DNA of 64,000 nucleotides from an uncultured Methylophilaceae bacterium. Lineage in GTDB: Bacteria > Pseudomonadota > Gammaproteobacteria > Burkholderiales > Methylophilaceae. The position numbers and the translations under genes are program-made. Under the pieces are notes generated by a model. The model was not told where the DNA came from, did no database searches, and saw only the letters and a program-made list of their open reading frames with translations. Each line of letters opens with the position of its first letter. Position 1 is the first letter of the stretch. Below, one piece after another: positions 41,686 through 50,746 of the stretch. The stretch spans positions 99,870 through 163,869 of the forward strand of contig CAJQTF010000011.1 of assembly GCA_905618945.1 (NCBI GenBank), written 5' to 3'.

Positions 41686-42616
41686 ATTCCCATTCTAATT
41701 TTGGGTAAACTTGATTAATATTTCTAGAATTCTGTACATCAAATAACTCCCATTTTTGTGATTCAGATTGAGCCACTGTTTCTATTGCCTTTCGAAGGCC
41801 TTGGTCCTCAGCAATTGAATGTCTAATATCATCTCTTAAAGTTATAAAGTAGTCTTTGCTTTTCTTAAAAGCTTCTTGCCAATTTTTTGTTGGCGTACCA
41901 TGCCCAGGAATAACTAGATTAATATTATCTAGTGAAATTAGTTGAGCCAAAACATCAATAAACCCATGTATATCTCCATCTATTACAGGTGTTCGCTCAA
42001 TAAACAATAAATCCCCAGCCCAAAGTGTCCCAGTTGTAATATCTGTAATGGTTACATCACTATCAGTATGAGCTGGTGGATAGGCAGTTATTTTAATTTC
42101 TCTTTCCCCTAAATCAAAAAGTATACTTTCATTTTCTTGGATAAGAATTGATGGAGGAATTTGTATAGATTTTTTAAACGGAATTTTGAGATATCTAAGG
42201 TTTAATGTTTCATAGAAGTTTTTTCTAAACTGCATCGCTTTTGGAAGCTTGCTATGGCCAACGAATTTTGTATTGAGATCGTTGAATGCTGCATTGCCAT
42301 ATATATGGTCAAGATGAACATGAGTATTTATTACATATTTGATAGGAAGAGATGTTTTTTCTCGAATACTTTTTTTTAGTAACTCTCCAATTAACAAGCT
42401 TCCACCAGTATCAATGACTGCAACGCTATCTTTGCCAATGATAAAACCAATGTTACATATGTCCCCCTGGTAGCTTTCATCAATATCTAAATGCTTACCT
42501 TGGTGAACAAATATTCCTGGCGCTACTTCAATAAGATTTAACTGAATTGAACTTGCTAAGATGCTTTGCGCTAAAAAAGTTAAAAAAAAGAGATAAAGCG
42601 CTAGTTTTTTTTTCAT
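41684..42616 (-). CDS. Quinoprotein-relay zinc metallohydrolase (MBL fold)
   Basis: A 310-residue exported metallo-beta-lactamase-fold protein: signal peptide to about residue 21, HxHxDH motif in NTHVHLDH, AGDLLFIERTPVIDGD, PGHGTP and the C-terminal block LEWE. This order and C-terminus fit the SoxH-related 'quinoprotein relay system zinc metallohydrolase' families found with PQQ dehydrogenases. The reaction is unknown. Its divergent neighbour is cytochrome b561, and a PQQ-dehydrogenase-like gene is 1.5 kb away. Confidence 0.8.
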   Translation of the reverse strand: MKKKLALYLFFLTFLAQSILASSIQLNLIEVAPGIFVHQGKHLDIDESYQGDICNIGFIIGKDSVAVIDTGGSLLIGELLKKSIREKTSLPIKYVINTHVHLDHIYGNAAFNDLNTKFVGHSKLPKAMQFRKNFYETLNLRYLKIPFKKSIQIPPSILIQENESILFDLGEREIKITAYPPAHTDSDVTITDITTGTLWAGDLLFIERTPVIDGDIHGFIDVLAQLISLDNINLVIPGHGTPTKNWQEAFKKSKDYFITLRDDIRHSIAEDQGLRKAIETVAQSESQKWELFDVQNSRNINQVYPKLEWE

Positions 42617-42668
42617 TTTGTTAAATTGACGCTATGATAATGGTAATTTAATTTTACCCTATTTTATT

Positions 42669-43271
42669 ATGAGCAGTCCTACAAAAAAATATTCTAATAT
42701 TGCAATTATTTTACATTGGTTAATTGCTATTGGTATTTTCTTTATGTTTTATCTTGGCTGGTTTATGGAGGCTTTACCAAAAGAAGCGCCTAAATCATCA
42801 AACTATGATTTATTTAACTTAGGTATTTATTCATGGGAACTTGTTAAGGAAGCCTCGCCAAGAGCTTTCTACTTTAATCTTCATAAGTCTATTGGACTTA
42901 CAATATTTGCTCTTATAATTTTTAGAATTATTTGGCGATTGACTCATCGCCCACCGGCTTTGCTTAAAACAATGAAGTTATGGGAAAAAAGATTAGCTAA
43001 CGTAGCTCATCATGGACTTTATTTACTGATGTTCTTAATACCTTTATCAGGAATCATTATGTCTATTGGAAGTAAGTACGGCATTAAGTGGTTTGGTATT
43101 AAGGTTATTCCTGGCATTGATGATTCTGGATTAAGAGAGTTATTTCTTGAATTTCATCAAATTTTTGGGGTGTTAATTTTATGTGTTTTATTTTTTCATA
43201 TTATTGGAGGCCTAAAACATTCGTTTGTAGATAAGGATGGAACACTTAGAAGAATGTGGTTTAGCAAGTAA
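42669..43271 (+). CDS. Cytochrome b561-type membrane protein
   Basis: A 200-residue four-helix membrane protein with the histidines expected to hold two b haems: ILHWLIAIG in helix 1, NLHKSIGL in helix 2, AHHGLYLL in helix 3, and HQIFGVLILCVLFFHIIGG in helix 4. Such proteins pass electrons between periplasmic donors and ubiquinone, or work as superoxide:quinone oxidoreductases (CybB). The PQQ-like neighbours suggest it may take electrons from a quinoprotein; this is inference. Confidence 0.88.
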   Translation: MSSPTKKYSNIAIILHWLIAIGIFFMFYLGWFMEALPKEAPKSSNYDLFNLGIYSWELVKEASPRAFYFNLHKSIGLTIFALIIFRIIWRLTHRPPALLKTMKLWEKRLANVAHHGLYLLMFLIPLSGIIMSIGSKYGIKWFGIKVIPGIDDSGLRELFLEFHQIFGVLILCVLFFHIIGGLKHSFVDKDGTLRRMWFSK

Positions 43272-43311
43272 ATCTAGTATTATGTAACGATAATTGTAAT
43301 AATAAGTCATC

Positions 43312-44154
43312 ATGCCTATCGATATTTTAACCATAACAAACCACGATCGTAATATCTTTCAAGGGAAATATATATATCCTGTTGTATCAAGGAGAGCAGG
43401 TGGCTTGTCTTTAGGAATTAATTTAAATACAAACAATGCTTGTAACTGGCAGTGTATTTATTGTGAAGTTCCAAATTTAGTAAGAGGTAAACCAGAAACT
43501 ATTAATTTAAAAGAGCTAGAGAGTGAGCTTGATTATTGGCTTGATCAAATAATTAATAAATCTTTTTTAAGTCAATATACTAAAAGTAAAACAGAGTTCA
43601 AAGATATAGCTTTCTCTGGGAACGGAGAACCAACAGCATCTAAACAATTTAAGGATGTAATTTGTATTTTAATTAAGAAGATTAACGAATATAAATTAGA
43701 TAAAAAAATAATAATTCGTTTGATTACAAATGGGAGTTATATGGCTAACCCTGTTATACAAGAATCATTATCTTTGATAAGAAATTTTAATCGTGAAATC
43801 TGGTTTAAAATAGATGGCGTGAAAGAACATGATATACAAACGGTTAACCAAGTTAATTTATCATTAGTGACTATTAAAAAAAATCTTGAGGCTGCACTTA
43901 ACAATGGCCCTACGGTTATCCAAACCTGCTTTTTTAAATTAAATGAACAATTACCGAGCTTGGAGTCATTGGGAGCATATATTAATTTTTTAAAACTTTA
44001 TGAGAATAAAGTTAAAGGAATACATCTTTATAGTTTGGCTAGATTATCTGAACAGCCTAGTCAAAATAAATTAACACGACTTACAAAATTCGAATTAGAA
44101 GTTATTGCTAGTAAAATAAAAATATTAAACATTCCAGTTCAAATTTTTTCTTAA
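43312..44154 (+). CDS. Radical SAM protein of unknown substrate
   Basis: A 280-residue radical SAM enzyme with the cluster motif CNWQCIYC (C-x3-C-x2-C) near residue 45, a GNGEPT SAM-binding block (FSGNGEPTAS) near residue 105 and a full TIM-like half-barrel. There is no extra SPASM cysteine set, so it is not PqqE. It resembles COG0731-type proteins. It ends 7 bases before the PQQ-dehydrogenase-like gene and may be cotranscribed, but a role in that pathway is not shown. Confidence 0.8.
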   Translation: MPIDILTITNHDRNIFQGKYIYPVVSRRAGGLSLGINLNTNNACNWQCIYCEVPNLVRGKPETINLKELESELDYWLDQIINKSFLSQYTKSKTEFKDIAFSGNGEPTASKQFKDVICILIKKINEYKLDKKIIIRLITNGSYMANPVIQESLSLIRNFNREIWFKIDGVKEHDIQTVNQVNLSLVTIKKNLEAALNNGPTVIQTCFFKLNEQLPSLESLGAYINFLKLYENKVKGIHLYSLARLSEQPSQNKLTRLTKFELEVIASKIKILNIPVQIFS

Positions 44155-44161
44155 ATACGAT

Positions 44162-45904
44162 ATGAAAATTTTATTAATTATTTTTTTGAGTTTATTTTTA
44201 TTAACTGCTTGCCAAGAGAAAAACGATGATTGGAGCTCTTATGGCAAAGACCTTACTAATCAACGGTTTTCGAAATTAGATCAAATAAATATTAAAAATG
44301 TAAAAAATTTGGAATTAGGTTGGCAATATCAAACAGGAATTAGTGCAACTTTTCAAGCTACTCCTATTGTTCATAAGGGCATTATGTATGTATCTTTACC
44401 TTTTAACAATGTCATTGCTTTAGATGGAAAGACAGGTAAAGAATTGTGGCGGTATGAACACGATAGAAACCATAACTGGAAAATGTGCTGTGGACCAACC
44501 AACCGGGGAGTGGCGGTCCATGGTGACCAGATTTTTTTTGGGACTGTTGATGCAAGACTAATTTCACTCGACATTAAAACTGGCGAAAAAATTTGGGATA
44601 TTAATGTTGTAGAGAAAGTAGTAGAAACAGAATCTTTAAGCTCGCTAAATGAATTAGATCCAAACCGAGATAAAATTATAAGTGGCGGAACGGGCGTTGG
44701 TATTTCTATGGCGCCTGTTGTTTATAAGAATAAAGTAATTATAGGAATTACAGGTGTTGGCTATGGCCTTCATATAGAAGAACAGGGGAGCGACTCACCA
44801 TTAGGTGCGGTGGTTGGAGTTGCTGGAAGGTTTGGAAGACCCGGGTTCTTAGCGGCTTATGATATTCATTCTGGTAGACAAGTATGGCAATTTGATACAA
44901 TTCCTAAACATGGATGGGAGGGCAAGTTTACAAATTATACTGGTGATGGCGAAGTGCTTAATCGTGATACCTATCTTGAAAAAGAAGCACTAGCTCAATA
45001 TCCAGACTCTGCTAAATATGGTGGAGGTTCTGCATGGACAACCCCTGCAATTGATGAAATAACAAATACACTTTTCTTTGGAACTGGAAATCCTTCCCCA
45101 CAGATGAGTGCAGAAACCAGGCCTGGGGATAACCTTTATACAGTTTCATTAGTGGCTTTAGATGCCGATACAGGTAAATTAAAATGGTTTTATCAGCAAG
45201 TACCTCATGATACATGGGGATATGATGTTGCTAGCCCGCCTTTATTATTTGACACTATTAAGGATGGCAAGGTAATAGCTGCCGTTGGCCAAGCTGGCAA
45301 AACAGGGTGGTTTTATATACACAACAGAGATAATGGCGAGCTTTTAATGAAATCAGAAGCATTTGTTCCTCAAAATAATTTATTTGCTAAAGCTACTCCG
45401 GAAGGAACTGTAATTTATCCAGCTATTCTTGGGGGTTCAAATTGGTCACCGGTTAGTATGAATTTAGATCACCATCTAGTATATGTTTCTGGTATTCATG
45501 CTCCCATTAAATATACTCTTCATGAAAAAATATCTAATAATAAAGTAATTAAATATACTAGCTCTGAACCTTCTGGCGATCCTCAATGGGGATTATTATC
45601 AGCTATAAATGTATCAACTGGTAAAATTAAATGGCAACATACAACAGAGCAACCTCTTTTAGGCGGGTCTCTTGCTACAAAAGGAAATTTAGTTTTTCTA
45701 GGTGAAGGTAATGGTGACTTTAATGCTTTTAATGCAGTTAATGGGGAGTTAATTTGGCAAACAAATATAGATGCAGGAGTGAATGCCCCACCAATTACTT
45801 ATATGATTAATGATAAACAATACGTTGCTGTTGTAGCTGGAGGAAATAAAATTATGGGTTACAAGCAAGGAGATTATATAAGTGTGTATCAACTTCCAGA
45901 ATAG
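44162..45904 (+). CDS. PQQ-dehydrogenase-like eight-bladed propeller lipoprotein
   Basis: A 580-residue protein with a lipoprotein signal (LLTAC, Cys17) and the quinoprotein alcohol dehydrogenase layout: DWSSYGKDLTNQRFSKL start, repeated tryptophan-docking blades (TGKELWRY, TGEKIWDI, TGKLKWFY), vicinal cysteines in MCCGPTNRG and the GTGNPSPQ metal-ligand asparagine. Unusual points: the segment matching the calcium-ligand GAE-FG of methanol dehydrogenase reads AGRFG, and the catalytic WDYD region reads WGYD, so the glutamate and first aspartate appear replaced. It also has an insertion before AGRFG. It is not MxaF or XoxF; the substrate is unknown and catalysis is uncertain. Confidence 0.82.
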   Translation: MKILLIIFLSLFLLTACQEKNDDWSSYGKDLTNQRFSKLDQINIKNVKNLELGWQYQTGISATFQATPIVHKGIMYVSLPFNNVIALDGKTGKELWRYEHDRNHNWKMCCGPTNRGVAVHGDQIFFGTVDARLISLDIKTGEKIWDINVVEKVVETESLSSLNELDPNRDKIISGGTGVGISMAPVVYKNKVIIGITGVGYGLHIEEQGSDSPLGAVVGVAGRFGRPGFLAAYDIHSGRQVWQFDTIPKHGWEGKFTNYTGDGEVLNRDTYLEKEALAQYPDSAKYGGGSAWTTPAIDEITNTLFFGTGNPSPQMSAETRPGDNLYTVSLVALDADTGKLKWFYQQVPHDTWGYDVASPPLLFDTIKDGKVIAAVGQAGKTGWFYIHNRDNGELLMKSEAFVPQNNLFAKATPEGTVIYPAILGGSNWSPVSMNLDHHLVYVSGIHAPIKYTLHEKISNNKVIKYTSSEPSGDPQWGLLSAINVSTGKIKWQHTTEQPLLGGSLATKGNLVFLGEGNGDFNAFNAVNGELIWQTNIDAGVNAPPITYMINDKQYVAVVAGGNKIMGYKQGDYISVYQLPE

Positions 45905-45931
45905 ATTTTATTTATTAAATAAGGATAATTT

Positions 45932-47098
45932 TTGAAAATTACAGTGGTAGGAATTGGTTATGTTGGTTTAGCGAATGCAATTCTGCTCGCACAGAATCAT
46001 AGCGTTACCTTAATTGATATTATTTCTGACAAAGTTGACTTAATCAACCAAAGAAAGTCCCCTATCCAAGATACTTATATCACCGAATACTTGGAGTCAG
46101 TTAAATTAGATCTTCATGCAACAATAGATCAAAATAGTGCTTATAAAGATGCTGAATTAGTTATTATAGCTACTCCTACAGATTACGACCCAGCTACAAA
46201 CTTCTTTAATACAAAGTCAATTGAAGAATCGATAGATAAAATACTTAAAATAAATAATAAGGTACCTATTTTAATAAAATCAACAGTCCCTGTTGGCTAT
46301 ACGGAAAGTTTAAGATTAAAATTTAATATACCTCATATAATTTTTTCGCCGGAATTCTTAAGAGAAGGCCAGGCATTATATGATTGTCTATATCCCTCAA
46401 GAATTATCATAAGCAACAAAGAAAATGATGGAAAGAGGGTGGCGGAATTATTTGTGCAGGGAGCAATAAAGAAAGATATACAAATTTTATATACAGATCC
46501 AACAGAAGCTGAAGCCATCAAGCTTTTCTCAAATATGTATTTAGCAATGCGAGTTACTTTTTTTAATGAATTAGATACTTTCTCATCGAAACATGAATTA
46601 AGCACAAAGCAAATAATTGATGGGGTTAGTTTAGACCCAAGAATAGGGGATTATTATAATAATCCATCTTTCGGTTACGGCGGTTACTGCCTTCCCAAAG
46701 ATACAAAACAATTACTAGCAAATTATAAAGATATTCCAAATAATATTATGCAGGCTATTGTTGATAGTAATGAAACTAGAAAAGAGTTTCTTGTAGACGA
46801 AATAATAAATACGAAGGCTAAAGTTATTGGTATTTATCGGTTGATAATGAAAAGTAATTCAGATAATTATAGAGAGTCAGCAATCTTAGGAATTATAGAA
46901 AGATTAAAAGAAAAAAAAGTAAATATACTTATTTATGAGCCTCAAATTAGCCAGGAACAATTAGAAGGGTTAACGATTGTTAATGATTTAAATAAATTTA
47001 TGAAAAAGTCTGAAATTATAATTGCCAATCGATACCACCCTGAATTAGAAAAAGCAAAAGATAAAGTTTATTCTAGAGATATTAACAATAAAGATTAA
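45932..47098 (+). CDS. ugd: UDP-glucose 6-dehydrogenase
   Basis: Oxidises UDP-glucose to UDP-glucuronate for envelope polysaccharides. The 388-residue protein equals the length of the E. coli enzyme; it has GIGYVGLANAILLAQNH at the NAD fold, FSPEFLREG in the middle and the catalytic cysteine in GGYCLPKDTK near residue 253. The start codon is TTG, with AAGGA 6 bases upstream and no better ATG. A glycosyltransferase using the product is not in the window. Confidence 0.92.
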   Translation: MKITVVGIGYVGLANAILLAQNHSVTLIDIISDKVDLINQRKSPIQDTYITEYLESVKLDLHATIDQNSAYKDAELVIIATPTDYDPATNFFNTKSIEESIDKILKINNKVPILIKSTVPVGYTESLRLKFNIPHIIFSPEFLREGQALYDCLYPSRIIISNKENDGKRVAELFVQGAIKKDIQILYTDPTEAEAIKLFSNMYLAMRVTFFNELDTFSSKHELSTKQIIDGVSLDPRIGDYYNNPSFGYGGYCLPKDTKQLLANYKDIPNNIMQAIVDSNETRKEFLVDEIINTKAKVIGIYRLIMKSNSDNYRESAILGIIERLKEKKVNILIYEPQISQEQLEGLTIVNDLNKFMKKSEIIIANRYHPELEKAKDKVYSRDINNKD

Positions 47099-47116
47099 AC
47101 ATTAAGAGCCGAGAAA

Positions 47117-47830
47117 ATGCTTAAAATTATATTAATTTTAATCCATCTATTTATTGGGACTCTATTCATTATATTTTTTCCAGTAATTAATCATAAATTA
47201 AAAAAATTACTTATTAAGAGGTGGTCTTCATTACTTTTAAAAATATTTAAAATTAATTTAGTTGTTAATAATGATTTAAGAAAAATACTAAGTAAAAAAA
47301 ATTATTTAATTGTTAGTAATCATATTTCGTGGCTAGATATTTTTGTTATTAATTCAGCTTATCCAGTTGCTTTTGTCGCTAAACAGAGTATTTCAAAATG
47401 GCCAATCCTTAGTTGGCTTGTCAAAGGGTCCGAAACAATATTTATTGATCGTAAAAGAATTACTAAGATAAAGGTAACATTAAAGGAAGTAGAGAATTTC
47501 CTTGAAAATAAAGGGAGCATTTGTATCTTTCCAGAAGGGACCTCAACAGATGGATCACAACTTCTTAATTTCAAAAGTAATCTATTACAAACGGCAATTA
47601 ATAAAAATATTTCGGTACTTCCAATTGCTATTCAATATCTTCAAAACCAAAATTTTTGTTCAGCACCTGCATATTATGCAGATTTATCTTTATTAGATTC
47701 AATTAGAAATTTGATTAGATTTGATAATATAGAAGCTAAATTAACTATTTTGACCGAAATTAAAAGTATTTCTGATAGGAAAGTTTTAGCCAAAGAAGCA
47801 TATATAAAAATAAGTAAAGTGATAATTTAA
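47117..47830 (+). CDS. 1-acyl-sn-glycerol-3-phosphate acyltransferase family protein
   Basis: A 237-residue membrane acyltransferase: N-terminal transmembrane helix, catalytic NHISWLDIF (H-x4-D) near residue 78 and FPEGTSTDG near residue 140. The family makes phosphatidic acid (PlsC) or acylates ornithine lipids (OlsA); motifs do not separate these. It follows ugd by 18 bases. Sequence is unusually rich in Lys, Asn and Ile. Confidence 0.85.
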   Translation: MLKIILILIHLFIGTLFIIFFPVINHKLKKLLIKRWSSLLLKIFKINLVVNNDLRKILSKKNYLIVSNHISWLDIFVINSAYPVAFVAKQSISKWPILSWLVKGSETIFIDRKRITKIKVTLKEVENFLENKGSICIFPEGTSTDGSQLLNFKSNLLQTAINKNISVLPIAIQYLQNQNFCSAPAYYADLSLLDSIRNLIRFDNIEAKLTILTEIKSISDRKVLAKEAYIKISKVII

Positions 47831-48103
47831 TTATTTAGGAGTTTAGTAGAAAATATAAAAAAATTGCTTAAAAGATAAAATGGGTATGTACACAATTCGA
47901 GCTAGTCATGAACTTACTTACAAATTTAAATATAATATACTTTAAATATTTTTTTATGGCTTGGGCATTTAGGGTTGATCTATTGAAGATGTGAGAATAA
48001 AGATAATGTAATAATAATTAATTTTGGTTTACAAATACCTCTAATTTAATTGGATATATTAATTTCATCATGTAACCTTAAGTTTTTATAGCAAAGATAT
48101 AAT
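47831..48103. other. Intergenic region without recognised genes
   Basis: These 273 bases are AT-rich. I see only very short open frames (one of 21 codons from 47880), no tRNA-like cloverleaf, no riboswitch consensus and no clear terminator. It presumably carries the promoter of the DUF485-actP pair. Confidence 0.6.
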
Positions 48104-48391
48104 ATGCAAATAAGAGCCACTAAAGAAATTTATCAGCAATTAAAAGAAGCACGAATTAAAATAATAATTCCTTTAATATTACTAGCAATCACTTCCTATT
48201 TCTCCTTTATTTGGGTTATTGCTTTCAAACCAATTTTTTTTGGTATATTAATATTTGATACAAATGTTTCAATTGGAATTTTTTTGGGCTTTCTATTAAT
48301 ACTTTTAATATTCCTAGTAACATTAACATACGTTTATCTTGCTAACAAAATTCTTGAGCCTTTAATAAAAAAGATTCAGAACAATGCATAA
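48104..48391 (+). CDS. DUF485-like small membrane protein (YjcH type)
   Basis: A 95-residue protein with two transmembrane helices (about 20-40 and 58-82) between charged ends, the layout of YjcH/DUF485 proteins that precede actP. Its stop overlaps the actP start by 8 bases. The role is thought to be accessory to the acetate symporter. The sequence is diverged, so the family call leans partly on context. Confidence 0.75.
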   Translation: MQIRATKEIYQQLKEARIKIIIPLILLAITSYFSFIWVIAFKPIFFGILIFDTNVSIGIFLGFLLILLIFLVTLTYVYLANKILEPLIKKIQNNA

Positions 48392-50018
48392 ATTAATTCT
48401 TTTACTAGGACTTTTTTTTTCAAATTTATTATTTGCTAATACTGCTGATGGAGAACCAAACTACACAGCAATTATTATGTTTGTCTTATTTGTTGGCGTA
48501 ACGCTTTTTATTACCTATTGGGCATCAAAAAAAACTCACACAGCGAAAAGTTTTTATACGGCAGGTGGAAATATTACGGGACTTCAAAATGGCCTTGCAA
48601 TATCAGGTGATTTTATGTCGGCGGCATCTTTTCTTGGAATTTCAGGTTTAGTCTATTTGTCAGGATTTGACGGTCTAATTTATTCAATTGGATTTTTAAT
48701 TGGTTGGCCTATCATTTTATTATTAATCGCTGAGCCACTTCGTAACTTAGGTAAATATAGCTTTTCTGATGTTGTTTCTTTTAGACTTAAACAAAAACCC
48801 ATCAGAATACTTGCTGCTTGTGGCTCATTGTCGACTGTAATTTTATATTTAATAGCTCAAATGGTTGGTGCCGGAAAGCTTATAGAAATTCTATTTGGTT
48901 TACCTTATTATTCAGCTGTAATGATTGTTGGTGGACTAATGATTTCATATGTCACTTTTGGTGGAATGCTTGCCACGACCTGGGTTCAAATAATTAAGGC
49001 TGTTCTTTTATTATCTGGAGCAACGCTAATGGCATTCCTTGTTTTATATCAATTTGAATTTGATTTTAATCAATTTTTTTCTAAAGCCGTTAATGTTCAC
49101 AGCAAGGGTGAAAATATTATGGCTCCTGGTGGATTAATTTCTGACCCAGTTTCAGCTATTTCATTAGGTCTTGCTCTAATGTTTGGAACTGCAGGACTTC
49201 CACATATATTGATGCGATTTTTTACTGTACCAGATGCAGTAGAAGCAAGAAAATCAGTAGTTTATGCAACAGGATTTATTGGTTATTTTTATATATTAAC
49301 TTTCATTATTGGGTTTGGTGCTATTGTCCTAGTCTCTAATAATCCAGAATATTTAAATGATTCTGGAGCTTTAATTGGAAATAATAATATGGCAGCCATT
49401 CATCTTTCACACGCAGTTGGGGGGGATATTTTACTTGGATTTATTTCGGCAGTTGCTTTTGCCACAATTTTAGCAGTTGTTTCTGGGTTAACACTTGCAG
49501 GAGCATCTGCAATATCCCATGATCTATATGCTAACGCATTCTTAACAGGGAAAAATAATGAAAAAATGGAAATAAAAGTTTCAAAGCTTGCAACAATATT
49601 TTTAGGTGTTCTTGCAGTATTTCTAGGTATTCTTTTTGAAGAGCAAAATGTTGCATTTATGGTTGGCTTAGCGTTTGCTATTGCAGCCACTACAAATTTT
49701 CCGATATTAATTCTTTCTATCTATTGGAAAAATCTTACTACAAGGGGAGCAGTTATTGGTGGGTCTGCTGGATTATTTATTGCAATACTTTTAGTAATAC
49801 TAGGGCCAGTTGTCTGGGTAGATATTTTTGGTAATAATGAAGCAATCTTTCCATATAAGTACCCAGCTTTATTTTCTATGGTAGTTACATTTGTTGGGAT
49901 ATGGTTCTTTTCAAAAACTGACAAATCAAAAAACTCTACAGCTGAGAAAGAATTATTTGAATCTCAATATTTTAGATCACAAACTGGAGTAGGCATTGAT
50001 AAACCTAATGCTCATTAA
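48384..50018 (+). CDS. actP: Cation/acetate symporter
   Basis: Sodium:solute symporter family protein for acetate and similar short carboxylates. 544 residues, cleavable signal-like start, then about thirteen transmembrane helices; [32 protein letters not shown] is the ActP-type helix 1-2 region and the loop [18 protein letters not shown] is diagnostic. Uptake of acetate would supplement one-carbon growth. It is coupled to the DUF485 gene upstream. Confidence 0.93.
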   Translation: MHKLILLLGLFFSNLLFANTADGEPNYTAIIMFVLFVGVTLFITYWASKKTHTAKSFYTAGGNITGLQNGLAISGDFMSAASFLGISGLVYLSGFDGLIYSIGFLIGWPIILLLIAEPLRNLGKYSFSDVVSFRLKQKPIRILAACGSLSTVILYLIAQMVGAGKLIEILFGLPYYSAVMIVGGLMISYVTFGGMLATTWVQIIKAVLLLSGATLMAFLVLYQFEFDFNQFFSKAVNVHSKGENIMAPGGLISDPVSAISLGLALMFGTAGLPHILMRFFTVPDAVEARKSVVYATGFIGYFYILTFIIGFGAIVLVSNNPEYLNDSGALIGNNNMAAIHLSHAVGGDILLGFISAVAFATILAVVSGLTLAGASAISHDLYANAFLTGKNNEKMEIKVSKLATIFLGVLAVFLGILFEEQNVAFMVGLAFAIAATTNFPILILSIYWKNLTTRGAVIGGSAGLFIAILLVILGPVVWVDIFGNNEAIFPYKYPALFSMVVTFVGIWFFSKTDKSKNSTAEKELFESQYFRSQTGVGIDKPNAH

Positions 50019-50020
50019 TT

Positions 50021-50329
50021 ATGAATTTTTATAAATATCATATTTTCTTCTGCTTAAATCAAAGAGAAGATGGGGAACAGTGCTGTATGAACTTTAATGC
50101 TGAACCAATGTTTGATTATATGAAAAAGAAGATCAAGTCATTAAACCTTAATGGCCCTAATAAAGTACGTGTAAATCGTGGCGGGTGCTTTGATCGTTGC
50201 CATGAAGGGCCTTTGATGGTAATTTACCCTGAAGGAATTTGGTATCGCTATATAGATCAAGAAGACCTTGATGAAATTATAGAAGAACACTTACTAAAAG
50301 GAATAACTGTGAATAGGCTACTGGTTTAG
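50021..50329 (+). CDS. Thioredoxin-like [2Fe-2S] ferredoxin
   Basis: A 102-residue protein with cysteines arranged as FFCLNQREDGEQCC near the start and GGCFDRCHEGP near residue 65, matching thioredoxin-fold [2Fe-2S] ferredoxins. A small electron carrier in the cytoplasm; partner unknown. Its start is 2 bases after actP and its 3' end overlaps the convergent HIT gene by 12 bases. Confidence 0.85.
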   Translation: MNFYKYHIFFCLNQREDGEQCCMNFNAEPMFDYMKKKIKSLNLNGPNKVRVNRGGCFDRCHEGPLMVIYPEGIWYRYIDQEDLDEIIEEHLLKGITVNRLLV

Positions 50330-50746
50330 TTTATTTTTAACATATTTAATAAATTCCAATTCTTGAACCTTAGAAAATTTATTAATATCAATTCTCTTTT
50401 TTTCACCCCAAATGCTATCTGGAAAATGATTGTCAGAAAAGTATCTCGGAATAATGTGCCAATGTAAGTGGGGGGTTATATTGCCAAGCGAAGCCAAATT
50501 AATTTTGTCAGGTTGTAAATATTCTTTTATAATTTTCTCCGTTTGAAAAATTACTCCCATAAATTCATTACGGGTTTCTTCATCTAAGTCTGCCATTTCT
50601 TTAACATGATTAATTAAATCAACTCGACAATAGCCTCGATAATTTTGATCATTAATTAATACAATACGAAGTAAATCATTTGCCCAGACAATAGGGTATT
50701 TTTGAGAAGAGCAAAGAACACAATTATCAGAGTTAAGAGATTTCAA
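50318..50746 (-). CDS. HIT-family hydrolase
   Basis: A 142-residue protein with the histidine triad HLHWHIIPRY near residue 95 and an N-terminal CVLC pair likely to bind zinc. HIT proteins hydrolyse nucleotide phosphoramidates or dinucleoside polyphosphates. The start is TTG, overlapping the nadA 3' end by 14 bases. Exact substrate unknown. Confidence 0.85.
   Translation of the reverse strand: MKSLNSDNCVLCSSQKYPIVWANDLLRIVLINDQNYRGYCRVDLINHVKEMADLDEETRNEFMGVIFQTEKIIKEYLQPDKINLASLGNITPHLHWHIIPRYFSDNHFPDSIWGEKKRIDINKFSKVQELEFIKYVKNKLNQ

Noticed and set aside
44162-45904. Annotation as lanthanide methanol dehydrogenase XoxF
   Set aside because: Lipoprotein signal, WGYD instead of WDYD and AGRFG instead of GAE-FG do not fit XoxF.
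47880-47945. 21-codon ORF in the plsC-like/DUF485 gap
   Set aside because: No good ribosome binding site and no family features.
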